From CALIKS01 sp964440295 (GTDB taxonomy: Archaea > Thermoproteota > Nitrososphaeria_A > Caldarchaeales > Calditenuaceae), in assembly GCA_964440295.1 (NCBI GenBank), contig CAYTRT010000001.1:17254-81253 (forward strand): a stretch of 64,000 nucleotides of DNA. The letters are read 5' to 3'. The position numbers and the translations under genes were made by a program. Shown one piece after another: positions 41,953 to 50,918 of this stretch (within the stretch, counting starts at the first letter, position 1; the number at the start of each line of letters is the position of its first letter). Under the pieces are notes generated by a model. It was given only the letters and a program-made list of their open reading frames with translations, did not search any database and had not been told where the DNA came from.

Positions 41953-42768
41953 TTATTCAACTTTAGATTGTTGTTTTCTATGACTCAGAAATGCCTCAAT
42001 TCTTTCCTTTGAATCTTTAGTCGCAATCAGCAAGTCAAAGAGAAAAGACTCTAACAAACTACTAGAGCTGAATGATGATTCACTTTCTGCACGTATCGCT
42101 AACTTGACTGCTTTTAGGGCATGCTGAGGCATTTCTGCTACCCTCAGTGCGAACTCCTTAACTTCCTCATCAAATCTTTCTGATGGAAATACTTTTGTAA
42201 GCAGCCCAATTCTCATTGCCTCGTTGCTGTCTATTTGTTCTCCGAGCATTGCTAATTCTTTGGTGCGAGCTACACCGACTGTTTTTAGTAATCTTTGCAT
42301 CCCTCCACCTGCTGGCAATAGTCCTAAATTAATCTCTGGCAGACCTATCTTTGCGTTTTCTGTTGCGAGTCTAAAGTCGCATGCAAGTGCTAATTCGAAT
42401 CCCCCTCCTAATGCGTATCCCTTTATTGCCGCTATTGTTGGTTTAGGATATTCCTCAATCATTGCGGCTAGTCTCGAAAGTCCAATGGTTAATGCGTAAC
42501 CAGAATAAGTAGTGTCCGATTCTTTTAATAAATTAACGTCTGCGCCTGCTGAGAATGCTTTATCTCCGCTCCCAGTAAATATCATGACCTTCACGTCCTC
42601 TCTTACTTGCAATTCTTTTAACGCATCTTCAATCTCGGAAATCATTTTCGGAGTGATAGCGTTGAGTCTATGAGGTCTGTTCAGAATGATCCAAGCAATA
42701 GGCGATTCAATCTTAATTTTAATCTCTGCATAATCCTTTACACTATTAGGTGCACATTCTTTACCCAT
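41953..42768 (-). CDS. Enoyl-CoA hydratase/isomerase (crotonase family)
   Basis: 271 residues. Oxyanion-hole motifs KAFSAGADVNLL (near 70) and IKGYALGGGFELALACDFRL (near 115), catalytic glutamate in IGLPEINLGLLPAGGG. It hydrates enoyl-CoA such as crotonyl-CoA. It lies 52 bases after the 3-hydroxyacyl-CoA dehydrogenase, the next step in fatty-acid or crotonate metabolism. The first 15 residues seem a short extension. Confidence 0.95.
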   Translation of the reverse strand: MGKECAPNSVKDYAEIKIKIESPIAWIILNRPHRLNAITPKMISEIEDALKELQVREDVKVMIFTGSGDKAFSAGADVNLLKESDTTYSGYALTIGLSRLAAMIEEYPKPTIAAIKGYALGGGFELALACDFRLATENAKIGLPEINLGLLPAGGGMQRLLKTVGVARTKELAMLGEQIDSNEAMRIGLLTKVFPSERFDEEVKEFALRVAEMPQHALKAVKLAIRAESESSFSSSSLLESFLFDLLIATKDSKERIEAFLSHRKQQSKVE

Positions 42769-42820
42769 ACGTCTCGCCTCCAGTTAGATATACAGTGGCA
42801 TTTATGATTTGTCTAGGTAG

Positions 42821-43897
42821 TCACGTGAGAATTAATTCCTTCATCCCGGCTAATCGACTCTCTTCTATAGACTCGAAAATTCCTTTACTAAAGTTCAGCC
42901 CCAGTTTTACAGCCATATCTATCGAATCTTTATCCGCCACGCCAATGTTTACTAATTCCTGAGCCTCGCTTATTCCAGCGAGCATTATCTTCATTATAAG
43001 ATTTTCTTTTTCACCATTAACGTGAAGATAAACTTCTCTTTTGCCATCCTCAGAATATTCATAAAATCCACGGCGAGCCTTCATTCCTACTCTTCCATCA
43101 TTTACCATCTTTTCTATCGTTTCTGAGAAGCTAAAAGTCTTATCAAATCTGCACAGAATTTTCAATGAGTTAAGTACTACGTCTAGACCAACGAAGTCTG
43201 CCAGCTCGAAGAGACCCATAGGAAGCCCATGCCTATACTTAAGTATCGAGTCAATCTCTATTGGAGTTGCTTCACCCAATTCTACGATGTCTAAAGCGGT
43301 GAGAAACATGCTCAGCAATATCCTGTTCACGACGTAGCCTGGAATTTCCCTTCTCAAGATGAGGGGTACTTTGCCTAGAGTTTTTACGAAATCAACGCAG
43401 AAGGTTAAGGTTTCATGCGAAGTGTATTTACCGCCCATTATCTCGACTAATTTCATGATTTGGGGAGGATTGAAAAAATGCGTGCCTATTACTCTTGATG
43501 GATTATTCAGTCCTTCTTGGAGTTCTGAAATAGGTATCGTGCTAGTAGTCGTTGAAATTATTGTGTCATCTGAAATTTTTTTCTCAACTAAAGTGTAGAG
43601 ATCTTTCTTGATTACCACATCTTCAGTTACAGCCTCTATGACGATTGATGCCGCTGACATTTCCTCGTTCAAGGATGTAGTGGTTGTGATTCTATCGAGC
43701 GTCTTTTCCACTTGCTCATACCTAATGATTCCTTTTCTCATGAATTTTTGTAGGCTCAGTCTAATTTTGTCCATTGCATTTTCAATTGATGCTTGTCTCC
43801 TGCCGTAAAGAATTACTTTGTATCCTGACATAGCTACAGTTTGAGCGATTCCATGCCCCATCGTGCCTGTCCCAATAACGCCGACGCACTTCATCAC
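42821..43897 (-). CDS. 3-hydroxyacyl-CoA dehydrogenase
   Basis: 358 residues, single (not fused) enzyme. NAD loop VGVIGTGTMGHGIAQ (6-20), EAVTEDVVIKKDL, catalytic IGTHFFNPPQIMKLVEIMGG and the C-terminal dimer domain EIPGYVVNRILLSMFLTALD and GLPMGLFELADFVGLDVV. The SNTS motif is altered to TTTS (TISTTTSTIPISEL region). It may act in beta-oxidation or in a CoA-linked carbon cycle. A TrmB-type regulator is transcribed divergently 85 bases away. Confidence 0.95.
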   Translation of the reverse strand: MMKCVGVIGTGTMGHGIAQTVAMSGYKVILYGRRQASIENAMDKIRLSLQKFMRKGIIRYEQVEKTLDRITTTTSLNEEMSAASIVIEAVTEDVVIKKDLYTLVEKKISDDTIISTTTSTIPISELQEGLNNPSRVIGTHFFNPPQIMKLVEIMGGKYTSHETLTFCVDFVKTLGKVPLILRREIPGYVVNRILLSMFLTALDIVELGEATPIEIDSILKYRHGLPMGLFELADFVGLDVVLNSLKILCRFDKTFSFSETIEKMVNDGRVGMKARRGFYEYSEDGKREVYLHVNGEKENLIMKIMLAGISEAQELVNIGVADKDSIDMAVKLGLNFSKGIFESIEESRLAGMKELILT

Positions 43898-43970
43898 ATA
43901 CTTAAAATGAACTCTGTCTATTTATTATTGCTACATACAAGTCCTCCGTATAGGTTGCGTTTAACCTAGG

Positions 43971-43980
43971 CTTTATAAAT
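43971..43980 (+). promoter_or_regulatory. TATA box of the TrmB-type regulator gene
   Basis: CTTTATAAAT; 27 bases on from its centre is about 44003, supporting ATG 44007 as a nearly leaderless start and disfavouring the longer frame beginning at 43983. Confidence 0.5.
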
Positions 43981-44006
43981 AATTGTTATTTATTGAAATG
44001 CAGGGA

Positions 44007-44783
44007 ATGTCGTTAATAATTAGTGATAAACTGGTAAGGGCTTTTCGCAGGCTCGGTCTCACGGATTATGAGATGAGGGCTTACTTGACACTGTTAGACA
44101 GGGGAGAATCGATAGCGAGTGAAATCAGTGAAAAAAGCGACATACCGGTTTCAAAGATATACGATACCCTCAATTCACTGGCCGATAAGGGATGGGTACT
44201 AATTGAAAGAGGCAGGCCTACCAGATATAAGCCACAATCACCTAAAATAGCCGCCGAGAACACCAAAAATAAGATAGAGCAGGAACTCACAGAGTACGTA
44301 AACATAATCGTACAGGAATTAAACTCGATATACGAGCGTAGAAATGAAAAAGAAAAACCAGAGTTATGGATCATCAGGGGAGAGGAAAATTTATGGAAAC
44401 ACATAAGAGACGTCATTGGAAGGGCTACTCATCACTTGTCAATAGCTTTGCCATACATACCTAAAGACATGCAGCTAATCCTCCTCCCCATTGCTTCCCT
44501 GATTAAGGAGAGAGGAGGAACAATTCAAGTCCTAGTAGGCGAGGATCTCGACCACCAATCCATAAAGAAACTATGCGAAGAGATAGAGGTTAGAACCAGA
44601 GATATCAGCTTTGGAGGAGGAGTAATCAGTGATTCCTCAGAGGTCGTCTTAATATTAATGGGTGCTCGTGAAAAAAGACCTACGCTGGGGATTTATTCAG
44701 CCCATCTTGGACTTACAAGCCTGGCGAAGGCATATTTTGACATGCTTTGGGCCACATCTAATCCGGTCAAGTCAGCTAAATAG
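44007..44783 (+). CDS. TrmB-family transcription regulator
   Basis: About 258 residues. An N-terminal winged helix-turn-helix (LGLTDYEMRAYLTLLDRGES and PVSKIYDTLNSLADKGWVLI) is followed by a coiled linker (residues 80-115) and a TrmB-type effector domain (IRGEENLWKHIRDVIGRATH onwards). Such proteins usually sense sugars or other metabolites. It is divergent from the hydroxyacyl-CoA dehydrogenase gene, so it might regulate the acyl-CoA genes (inference). Its 3' end overlaps the convergent DUF72 gene by 12 bases. Confidence 0.9.
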   Translation: MSLIISDKLVRAFRRLGLTDYEMRAYLTLLDRGESIASEISEKSDIPVSKIYDTLNSLADKGWVLIERGRPTRYKPQSPKIAAENTKNKIEQELTEYVNIIVQELNSIYERRNEKEKPELWIIRGEENLWKHIRDVIGRATHHLSIALPYIPKDMQLILLPIASLIKERGGTIQVLVGEDLDHQSIKKLCEEIEVRTRDISFGGGVISDSSEVVLILMGAREKRPTLGIYSAHLGLTSLAKAYFDMLWATSNPVKSAK

Positions 44784-45494
44784 TCTGACAAACCTTTTAG
44801 AATCTTCGTACATGTATATGTTATTGAATAAGACATAAACTTCTTCTGCTTTTATTTCGTTTATCATCTCTTTTAGTTTCTGCAAGTCGTTGTCGGTGTA
44901 CTTGTATGAATACATGCGTTTTCCAGGCGGACTGCCATGAAGCCTAAGATATGAAATCCTACCATTAAGTGTATAATAGGGGAGACTGTGAAAGGGATCC
45001 GTGACATGTATTAGATCAAACTTCTTACAAATTTTAATTATGCTTTCTTTTTGCCATCCCCTAGGCTCCAGCCCAATCAGTAATTTTCCTCTGTCTATAG
45101 TATCGAAAAATGCCTCTACATTCTTGAGGTTTTCCTCAGTATCCTTGAAGGTCGGCGGTGTCTGTAGAATAGCTATAGGGGCGGATAATATTTCGCAGAT
45201 CTGCTTAGTGATTTTCCAGCTTTCATGGACTTCCTCTGTTGGCTTAAACTCGCCGTGACCCTTTGTGGGCTTGATGTTTGATTTCTTCCACGTAGGGCTA
45301 TTCATAGAGTGTGTTATTCCTTGAAATGCCTTCACCGTGAATATAAAATCTATAGGAGCAGATTCTCTCCACTTCTTTGCCGTTGATATTCGTGGGACTC
45401 TGTAAAATGTAGACTGCAATTCAACAACATTAAATTCTGCTACGTATTTTTTCTGAGGAATTGGGAACCCGCAACATCCTACATATAACCTCAA
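44772..45494 (-). CDS. DUF72 (YecE-like) family protein
   Basis: 240 residues. TIM-barrel family of unknown function recognised by YVGCCGFPIPQKKYVAEFNV at the N-terminus, VELQSTFYRVP, FIFTVKAFQGITH, LGLEPRGW and the C-terminal VLFNNIYMYEDS. It follows the helix-turn-helix gene by two bases, at the far end of the aromatic gene block. No role can be assigned. Confidence 0.9.
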   Translation of the reverse strand: MRLYVGCCGFPIPQKKYVAEFNVVELQSTFYRVPRISTAKKWRESAPIDFIFTVKAFQGITHSMNSPTWKKSNIKPTKGHGEFKPTEEVHESWKITKQICEILSAPIAILQTPPTFKDTEENLKNVEAFFDTIDRGKLLIGLEPRGWQKESIIKICKKFDLIHVTDPFHSLPYYTLNGRISYLRLHGSPPGKRMYSYKYTDNDLQKLKEMINEIKAEEVYVLFNNIYMYEDSKRFVRLFS

Positions 45495-45496
45495 TG

Positions 45497-46252
45497 CTAC
45501 TCGCCTGCCTTTTTTAGGTTGCTTACTATTTTTTCTACTTCAGGACACTTAGTAAGTATTAATGGTACCCCGATCGACTCTGCCAGCTCGACTGCGAGTC
45601 GATCAACTTCTTTTTCGCTCCGCGGGCCGTGTAAGGCTATGGCTGCAGGCTTTAAAGGAAAGACCTTAGCAGCAACCATTGGTGACCTGCCAGTAGTTAC
45701 TCCTGTAAAAACTAGAAGTCTCATTGAATTTGCACCGAAGATATAGGTGAACTCGTGTGAATCCATGTATCGAATAGCTGTCAGACTGTCAATAACTGTA
45801 TACCCATAAATGACGCAGTCCGATTTCATGCTACCCCATAAAAATACACCGTCTATCGCTGAGAGTAGATCTATCAATTTACGAGGCACTCTGTACTCTC
45901 CAATATCAATTATTGCTTTATGAATAGTTGTTGCGTATCCTGAATATTTATGAATATTGAGTCCCCCACGCTCCTCTTCTAGTTCGATTAGGCTTTTGAT
46001 AAATCGCCTAACGAAGCCAATTCCGGGAGATCTGCGTTTTCCCTTCTCATAATCGCTCAAAACAGAGGGAGATATTGACATTTTTTTAGCTACCTCGCTC
46101 TGCTTCAAGCCGAATAAAACACGCCATTTCTTCATGGTTATTCCGCTGTTGCTTGATAACGTGATCTCGGCGGCCATCCTATTCATCAAAGACTCTTTCA
46201 TCGCGTCGTATATTGACTTCTCCTGCTTTTCATCTTTGGAAGCCTGAGCCAA
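45497..46252 (-). CDS. XRE-type helix-turn-helix regulator with archaeal C-terminal domain
   Basis: 251 residues. Residues 38-85 are a Cro/CI-type HTH (MKKWRVLFGLKQSEVAKKMS then SPSVLSDYEKGKRRSPGI). Residues 100-250 form an alpha/beta domain shared by a group of archaeal regulators (GVTTGRSPMVAAKVFPLKPA, IALHGPRSEKEVDRLAVELA, IGVPLILT), which I associate with COG1709. It lies 48 bases downstream of the chorismate mutase-aminotransferase gene on the same strand, so it could be a local regulator of the aromatic operon. Confidence 0.85.
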   Translation of the reverse strand: MAQASKDEKQEKSIYDAMKESLMNRMAAEITLSSNSGITMKKWRVLFGLKQSEVAKKMSISPSVLSDYEKGKRRSPGIGFVRRFIKSLIELEEERGGLNIHKYSGYATTIHKAIIDIGEYRVPRKLIDLLSAIDGVFLWGSMKSDCVIYGYTVIDSLTAIRYMDSHEFTYIFGANSMRLLVFTGVTTGRSPMVAAKVFPLKPAAIALHGPRSEKEVDRLAVELAESIGVPLILTKCPEVEKIVSNLKKAGE

Positions 46253-46300
46253 CTTTATCGATTTTAATAAAGCTATATGTAATAAAAAGACTTTGTTTTG

Positions 46301-47701
46301 CTAATCCTCTATTGCTTTTATAAGCTTATCAACTCCCTCAATTATTTGGCTGATTTCAGTGCCTGTTGATATTCTTATGAATTGAGGATAGTCCCCGAAA
46401 GCTGAGCCTGGAGCTACTGCGACGCCGTATTTCTCGAGTAGTCTTAACGCAAACTCTGAAGAATCATCTTTCATTATTTTAAATCTGGGGAAAACATACA
46501 TTCCACCACTTGGCTTAACATATTCCGCTCCAACCTTATCTAGTCTTTGACACACCATCTCGATTCTTTTTTTCATTTCTTCACAATACTTTTTCGGTGT
46601 TTCCGAATCTTTCAGTGCCTCAATTGCGGCCATCTGTATGAATTCGGGTACACAAGTCATGAGTAGCGACTGGATTTTGGCAGCTCTCTCAATTATTTCT
46701 CTTCTCGCGACCAAATAGCCAATTCTATACCCAGTCATTCCATAACTCTTGGAAAAAGACATGAGCATAATTGTATTTTCGTATCCCAGCTCTATTGCCG
46801 ACGTAAAGTCAGTGAATGAATAGTCCATATAGACCTCATCACTAACAAGGTAGAGCTTTTTACTCTTAGCAAATTCTACTATTTCTTCAAGCCTTCTTCT
46901 ATCGATTGTTACTCCCGTTGGATTATTCGGATAATTAATGAATAATAGCTTGGTCGCACGGCTCGTTGTCTTTTCAAGTTCTTCAACACTCGGAATCCAT
47001 CCAGCATCGATGGATGTCTTTACAACTATAGGTCTGCATTGTAAAAACTCTGTTACTTGTTTGTACATCGGCCAGGATGGATCAATGACGAGAACCTCAT
47101 CTCCAGGGGATAGAGTAGCGGCAGCCGCGAGATAGACGGCAAAACGACCACCTGGAGTCACTAAAACTTCATTATCCTTCAAAGGGACTCCGAACCTTCT
47201 TTCGAGATGCTCGGCTATTGCTTTCCTTAGCTCGGCTCGCCCTCTTGCCTCTCCATAAAATGCATATCCAGCCCTCGCTGCTTCGCTTAGTCTTTCAGCA
47301 ACTGAGAGAGGGGCTCCAAAATCTGGCTCACCTACCTCGAGATGAATTATTTTTTTACCCTTAGCTTCCATTTCCTTGGCTCTCCTGAAAATGTCCATGT
47401 GAGTTATCTGCGACTCTTTGATTGTCATTGTTCTTTTTTCTTGAAGCTTTACTGACTCTTTGAATATTAGCGTCATTAATCGTTGCGTAAACGCATCATC
47501 GAGTCCGAACTGTGATGATTTTTCTCTTACATATTCTCTTAGCTCTCTTTCAGCATCGTGGTCGATTGTGGGTAGTCCCTCTCTTATCTTTATTTTTCCA
47601 ATCTCCTCCGACTTCTTTAATCTATAAGATATGAGTTCGAGAATTTTCCCCGTGATGTCCCTGATCTCTTCTCGTATGTTTTTGATGTCTTCTGAATACA
47701 T
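46301..47701 (-). CDS. Chorismate mutase fused to class I aminotransferase
   Basis: 466 residues, two domains. Residues 1-90 form an AroQ-type chorismate mutase with residues matching the known active site (R10, R27, K38, R52). Residues 97-466 are a PLP aminotransferase: EVGEPDFGAP, VTPGGRFAVYLAA, NYPNNPTG (256-263), SDEVYMDYSF and the PLP lysine K318 in SFSKSYGMTGYR. The fusion would convert chorismate to prephenate and then transaminate prephenate or a keto acid on the way to phenylalanine/tyrosine. It directly follows aroC, as pathway order would predict. Confidence 0.93.
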   Translation of the reverse strand: MYSEDIKNIREEIRDITGKILELISYRLKKSEEIGKIKIREGLPTIDHDAERELREYVREKSSQFGLDDAFTQRLMTLIFKESVKLQEKRTMTIKESQITHMDIFRRAKEMEAKGKKIIHLEVGEPDFGAPLSVAERLSEAARAGYAFYGEARGRAELRKAIAEHLERRFGVPLKDNEVLVTPGGRFAVYLAAAATLSPGDEVLVIDPSWPMYKQVTEFLQCRPIVVKTSIDAGWIPSVEELEKTTSRATKLLFINYPNNPTGVTIDRRRLEEIVEFAKSKKLYLVSDEVYMDYSFTDFTSAIELGYENTIMLMSFSKSYGMTGYRIGYLVARREIIERAAKIQSLLMTCVPEFIQMAAIEALKDSETPKKYCEEMKKRIEMVCQRLDKVGAEYVKPSGGMYVFPRFKIMKDDSSEFALRLLEKYGVAVAPGSAFGDYPQFIRISTGTEISQIIEGVDKLIKAIED

Positions 47702-47703
47702 GT

Positions 47704-48816
47704 TTATTCGCCTTTTTTAATGACTGGGCCTATCAGTCCTGCTCTTATCGCGTGGTCGGCCAATACTATTCCAGTCATTGCCTCAACGACAGGTACTGCT
47801 CTTGGAACCACTGAGGTGTCGTGTCTGCCACTAACCACGAGCTCATCTTCCATTAGTGTTTCGATATTCAAAGTTTTCTGGGGCTTCACGATCGATGCTG
47901 GGGGCTTAAACGCCACGCGAAAAACAATCTCTCTTCCAGTCGACAAGCCTCCAACAATTCCCCCCGCGTTATTGGTTCTCGGAAGTATCTTTCCATTGAT
48001 CAACGTGAATGGATCGTTGTGCTGCGATCCAGTCATTCTACTCGCTGCGAAGCCTTTGCCGAATTCTATCCCTTTTACAGCTGGAATGGAGAAGATCGCC
48101 TTAGCAATATCTGAGTCAAGTGAGTCAAACACGGGTTCTCCGAGACCGATCGGGACGTTTAGGGCGATACACTCTATTATTCCGCCAACACTGTCTCCCT
48201 CTCTCCTCATTCTAGTTATTAATTCCTTCATTTTTTCAGCCGCCTCAGGATCGGGGCATCTTACCTCGTTTGAATATCTATTTTGCTTTATCTCTTCGAT
48301 AGATAGCTCGCGAGTATTTACGTCTCCTATGCTCTTCGTGTAGGCTACTACTTCTATTCCCAAGACATGCCTAATCAACTTTAAAGCTATAGCTCCGGCC
48401 ATGACGTATCCTGCCGTTATTCTTCCCGAGAATCTTCCCCCACCTCTCCAGTCATTGAACCCGCCGTATTTTATGAATGAGAAATAATCGGCATGGCTCG
48501 GCCTGGGGATTTTTCTAAAAATTCTGTAGGCGTCTGAATCTACGTCCTTATTCCAGATTACCATAGCTATCGGCGCTCCAGTAGTATAGCCGTCAAGTAT
48601 GCCGCTAAGCACCTCAATTTTGTCTTCCTCTCTTCTCTGAGTAGTGACTACCGATTGTCCGGGCCGTCTTAAGTTGACGAATGACTGGATTTCTTCCTCA
48701 GAGATTGGGAGTCCAGCGGGACACCCATCAACCACCACGCCAACACATTTGCCGTGGCTCTCGCCAAAGCTGACGACGACGAACCGCTCTCCTAATACAT
48801 TACTCGTCATTAACAA
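47704..48816 (-). CDS. aroC: Chorismate synthase
   Basis: 370 residues. Last step of the shikimate pathway, FMN-dependent. SFGESHGKCVGVVVDGCPAG at the start, GGGRFSGRITAGYVMAGAIA, MTGSQHNDPF, NNAGGIVGGLSTG and GRHDTSVVPRAVPVVEAM are family signatures. Overlaps aroA by 17 bases and is followed two bases later by the mutase-aminotransferase. Confidence 0.98.
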   Translation of the reverse strand: MLMTSNVLGERFVVVSFGESHGKCVGVVVDGCPAGLPISEEEIQSFVNLRRPGQSVVTTQRREEDKIEVLSGILDGYTTGAPIAMVIWNKDVDSDAYRIFRKIPRPSHADYFSFIKYGGFNDWRGGGRFSGRITAGYVMAGAIALKLIRHVLGIEVVAYTKSIGDVNTRELSIEEIKQNRYSNEVRCPDPEAAEKMKELITRMRREGDSVGGIIECIALNVPIGLGEPVFDSLDSDIAKAIFSIPAVKGIEFGKGFAASRMTGSQHNDPFTLINGKILPRTNNAGGIVGGLSTGREIVFRVAFKPPASIVKPQKTLNIETLMEDELVVSGRHDTSVVPRAVPVVEAMTGIVLADHAIRAGLIGPVIKKGE

Positions 48817-50083
48817 CTTCCACCTCGCAGCCGGTAGAAGCTAAGTCCTTTAAGAATTGGGGATAAGAGATGGCAACGCATTCTGGATCCTTAACTAAGA
48901 TTCTTCCACCCGAATATATCGATAGTAGTGAAAACGCCATGAAGAGTCTATGATCGGCATGTGGGTCCAGTACAGCGGGTTTTATCTCTCCGGGCCTTAT
49001 TTTCACCCCGTCTGGCATCTCTTCCACATGTATGCCAGCCTTCTTCAACTCAGAAGCTATGACAGATATTCTGTCGCTTTCCTTAAACCTAGCGTGTTTC
49101 ACATCAGTTATGACGGTTTCTCCATTAGCCACAGCAGCTAGCACAGATATTACTGGCAATAGGTCTGGAGAATCCCTAAGCGAGACAGCTAATCCATCCA
49201 GAGTAGAGTGCCTTGCAGTAACTTCGTCACCATGCTGCTCGATGTCTCCTCCCATTTCTTTTATTATGTTAACTATAGAAATATCAGATTGGGGGAGATC
49301 GGGGCTCAGTCCCTTCACAGTAACTTCTCCTCCGGCTATGAAAGGTATTGCGAGTATGAATGCGGCGAGTCCATAATCTCCAGGCACTTTAAACTCAGCC
49401 GATTTATATCCACATCCATCGGTGATTATTTGATTATTTGAGATGATGGATTTCGCCCCAAACACTTCCTGTGTCTTCATCGTAGCATATATGTAGGGCA
49501 AAGAAACAATCCTGCCCGTTATATTTATCAGGACTCCTTCACTCGTTTTTGCCCCCGCGATCATTAGGCCGGAAATGTATTGGCTGCTTATCTCGCCACT
49601 GATGGTGCATTCCCTAAATTTGTATCCGCCCCCCTTCACTATCACTGGTGCGCATCCATTGAGCCTCGTCGACCACGCCTCTACTCCGAGTTGTTGGAGA
49701 GCATCCAACAATGGCTGCATAGGTCTCCTCCTGAGGCTTTCATCACCCGTCAGTACTGTATACCCACTTTTAACTAGTCCAGCGACTGCAGTCAAGATTC
49801 TTAAGGTCGTTCCGGAATTCTTAGCGTCTATGACGTCTGTCGGAGTCTCCGGCTGCTCAACCCCATAAATTATTAGTTTTCTGTCTTCCAGCATTACTTT
49901 TGCGCCCATAAGTTTTACACCGTCAATCGAGGTAGCAGTATCCATGGACAGGAGGGGATTATGGATTGTAGACGTACCCTCTGCTAGGGACGCGATGATT
50001 ATGCCTCTGTGCGTATAGCTTTTACTTGGAGGCGCCTGAATTTTTCCCTCTGCCTGTCTACATGTTATCCTGACCAGCGCCAC
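48800..50083 (-). CDS. aroA: 3-phosphoshikimate 1-carboxyvinyltransferase (EPSP synthase)
   Basis: 427 residues, two-fold inverted alpha/beta domains. Shikimate-phosphate site PPSKSYTHRGIIIASLAEG, DAKNSGTTLRILTA, LRRRPMQPLLDALQQLGVEA, ISSQYISGLMIAGA and the C-terminal KHARFKESDRISVIASELKK, DHRLFMAFSLL. Transfers enolpyruvate from PEP. Overlaps aroE by 26 bases and aroC by 17. Confidence 0.98.
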   Translation of the reverse strand: MALVRITCRQAEGKIQAPPSKSYTHRGIIIASLAEGTSTIHNPLLSMDTATSIDGVKLMGAKVMLEDRKLIIYGVEQPETPTDVIDAKNSGTTLRILTAVAGLVKSGYTVLTGDESLRRRPMQPLLDALQQLGVEAWSTRLNGCAPVIVKGGGYKFRECTISGEISSQYISGLMIAGAKTSEGVLINITGRIVSLPYIYATMKTQEVFGAKSIISNNQIITDGCGYKSAEFKVPGDYGLAAFILAIPFIAGGEVTVKGLSPDLPQSDISIVNIIKEMGGDIEQHGDEVTARHSTLDGLAVSLRDSPDLLPVISVLAAVANGETVITDVKHARFKESDRISVIASELKKAGIHVEEMPDGVKIRPGEIKPAVLDPHADHRLFMAFSLLSIYSGGRILVKDPECVAISYPQFLKDLASTGCEVEVVNDE

Positions 50084-50918
50084 TCTTTTTCCACCTTTTC
50101 CACAACTCGTTCCTAACTACTATTTCCATAAAGGAAGCGTCGGGACTCACTCCGGTCCATATCTTGAATGATGCAGCTCCCTGTTCAACGAGGTGTACAA
50201 CCCCATCAATGGTCCTGCAGCCCTTACTTCTTGCTGCACGTATTAGTGACGTGGGCTTGTGCGAATATACAAGATCATAAATGATTTGACTACTATCCAA
50301 AGCTTCTGGGTCTATTAATAATTTGTCTTCAACTAGTCCCACAGGAGTGGCATTTACCAAAAGTTCAGACTTCGATGCATAGTTATTAGCCTCATTCAGA
50401 TTTACTATCTCTAACTTGCAGCTAATCTTAGGCATCATAAATTCAGCAAGCCTTACAGCTCTCTCCCGCGTCCTATTGGCTATTATTATTTTCCTAGTAC
50501 CGACCTTGTCTAGAGCATATATCACAGCCCTGGCAGAGCCGCCTGCCCCTAATAACAGGCAGGAGTCTATTGTTTTTACTCCTAATCTTGAAAGACTCGA
50601 TATAAATCCTTGAACATCAGTGTTAAAGCCTTTCCAGCCGTCGCTTCTTCTTAGTGTAGTGTTCACTGCGCCAGTTATTGCTGCTTCTTCTGAAAGCTCC
50701 ACCGACATCTTTGCCACTCTTTCTTTGTGTGGTATAGTTATGTTAAAGCCCATGAATTCTAAATTCCATAAAATGTTCACGGCCTTTTCAAGACTCGTTG
50801 GTGGTATATCGATTGCTAAATACTTGTAAGGTAACTTGTACAACCACAAAGCTGAATTATGCATCAGTGGAGATAGTGAATGAGCGACTGGATGACCGAT
50901 TACTGCTAAGAAAGCCAT
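50058..50918 (-). CDS. aroE: Shikimate dehydrogenase
   Basis: 286 residues. Shikimate-binding GHPVAHSLSPLMHNSAL, NITIPHKERV (catalytic lysine), NTDVQGF (catalytic aspartate), NADPH loop LLLGAGGSARAVIYAL with NRTRERA, and LVEQGAASFKIWTG at the C-terminus. It reduces 3-dehydroshikimate. Overlaps aroD by 13 and aroA by 26 bases. Confidence 0.97.
   Translation of the reverse strand: MAFLAVIGHPVAHSLSPLMHNSALWLYKLPYKYLAIDIPPTSLEKAVNILWNLEFMGFNITIPHKERVAKMSVELSEEAAITGAVNTTLRRSDGWKGFNTDVQGFISSLSRLGVKTIDSCLLLGAGGSARAVIYALDKVGTRKIIIANRTRERAVRLAEFMMPKISCKLEIVNLNEANNYASKSELLVNATPVGLVEDKLLIDPEALDSSQIIYDLVYSHKPTSLIRAARSKGCRTIDGVVHLVEQGAASFKIWTGVSPDASFMEIVVRNELWKRWKKSGAGQDNM

Noticed and set aside
47720..48343. 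207-codon frame antisense to chorismate synthase
   Set aside because: Shadow of aroC; composition typical of an antisense frame and no recognisable motif.
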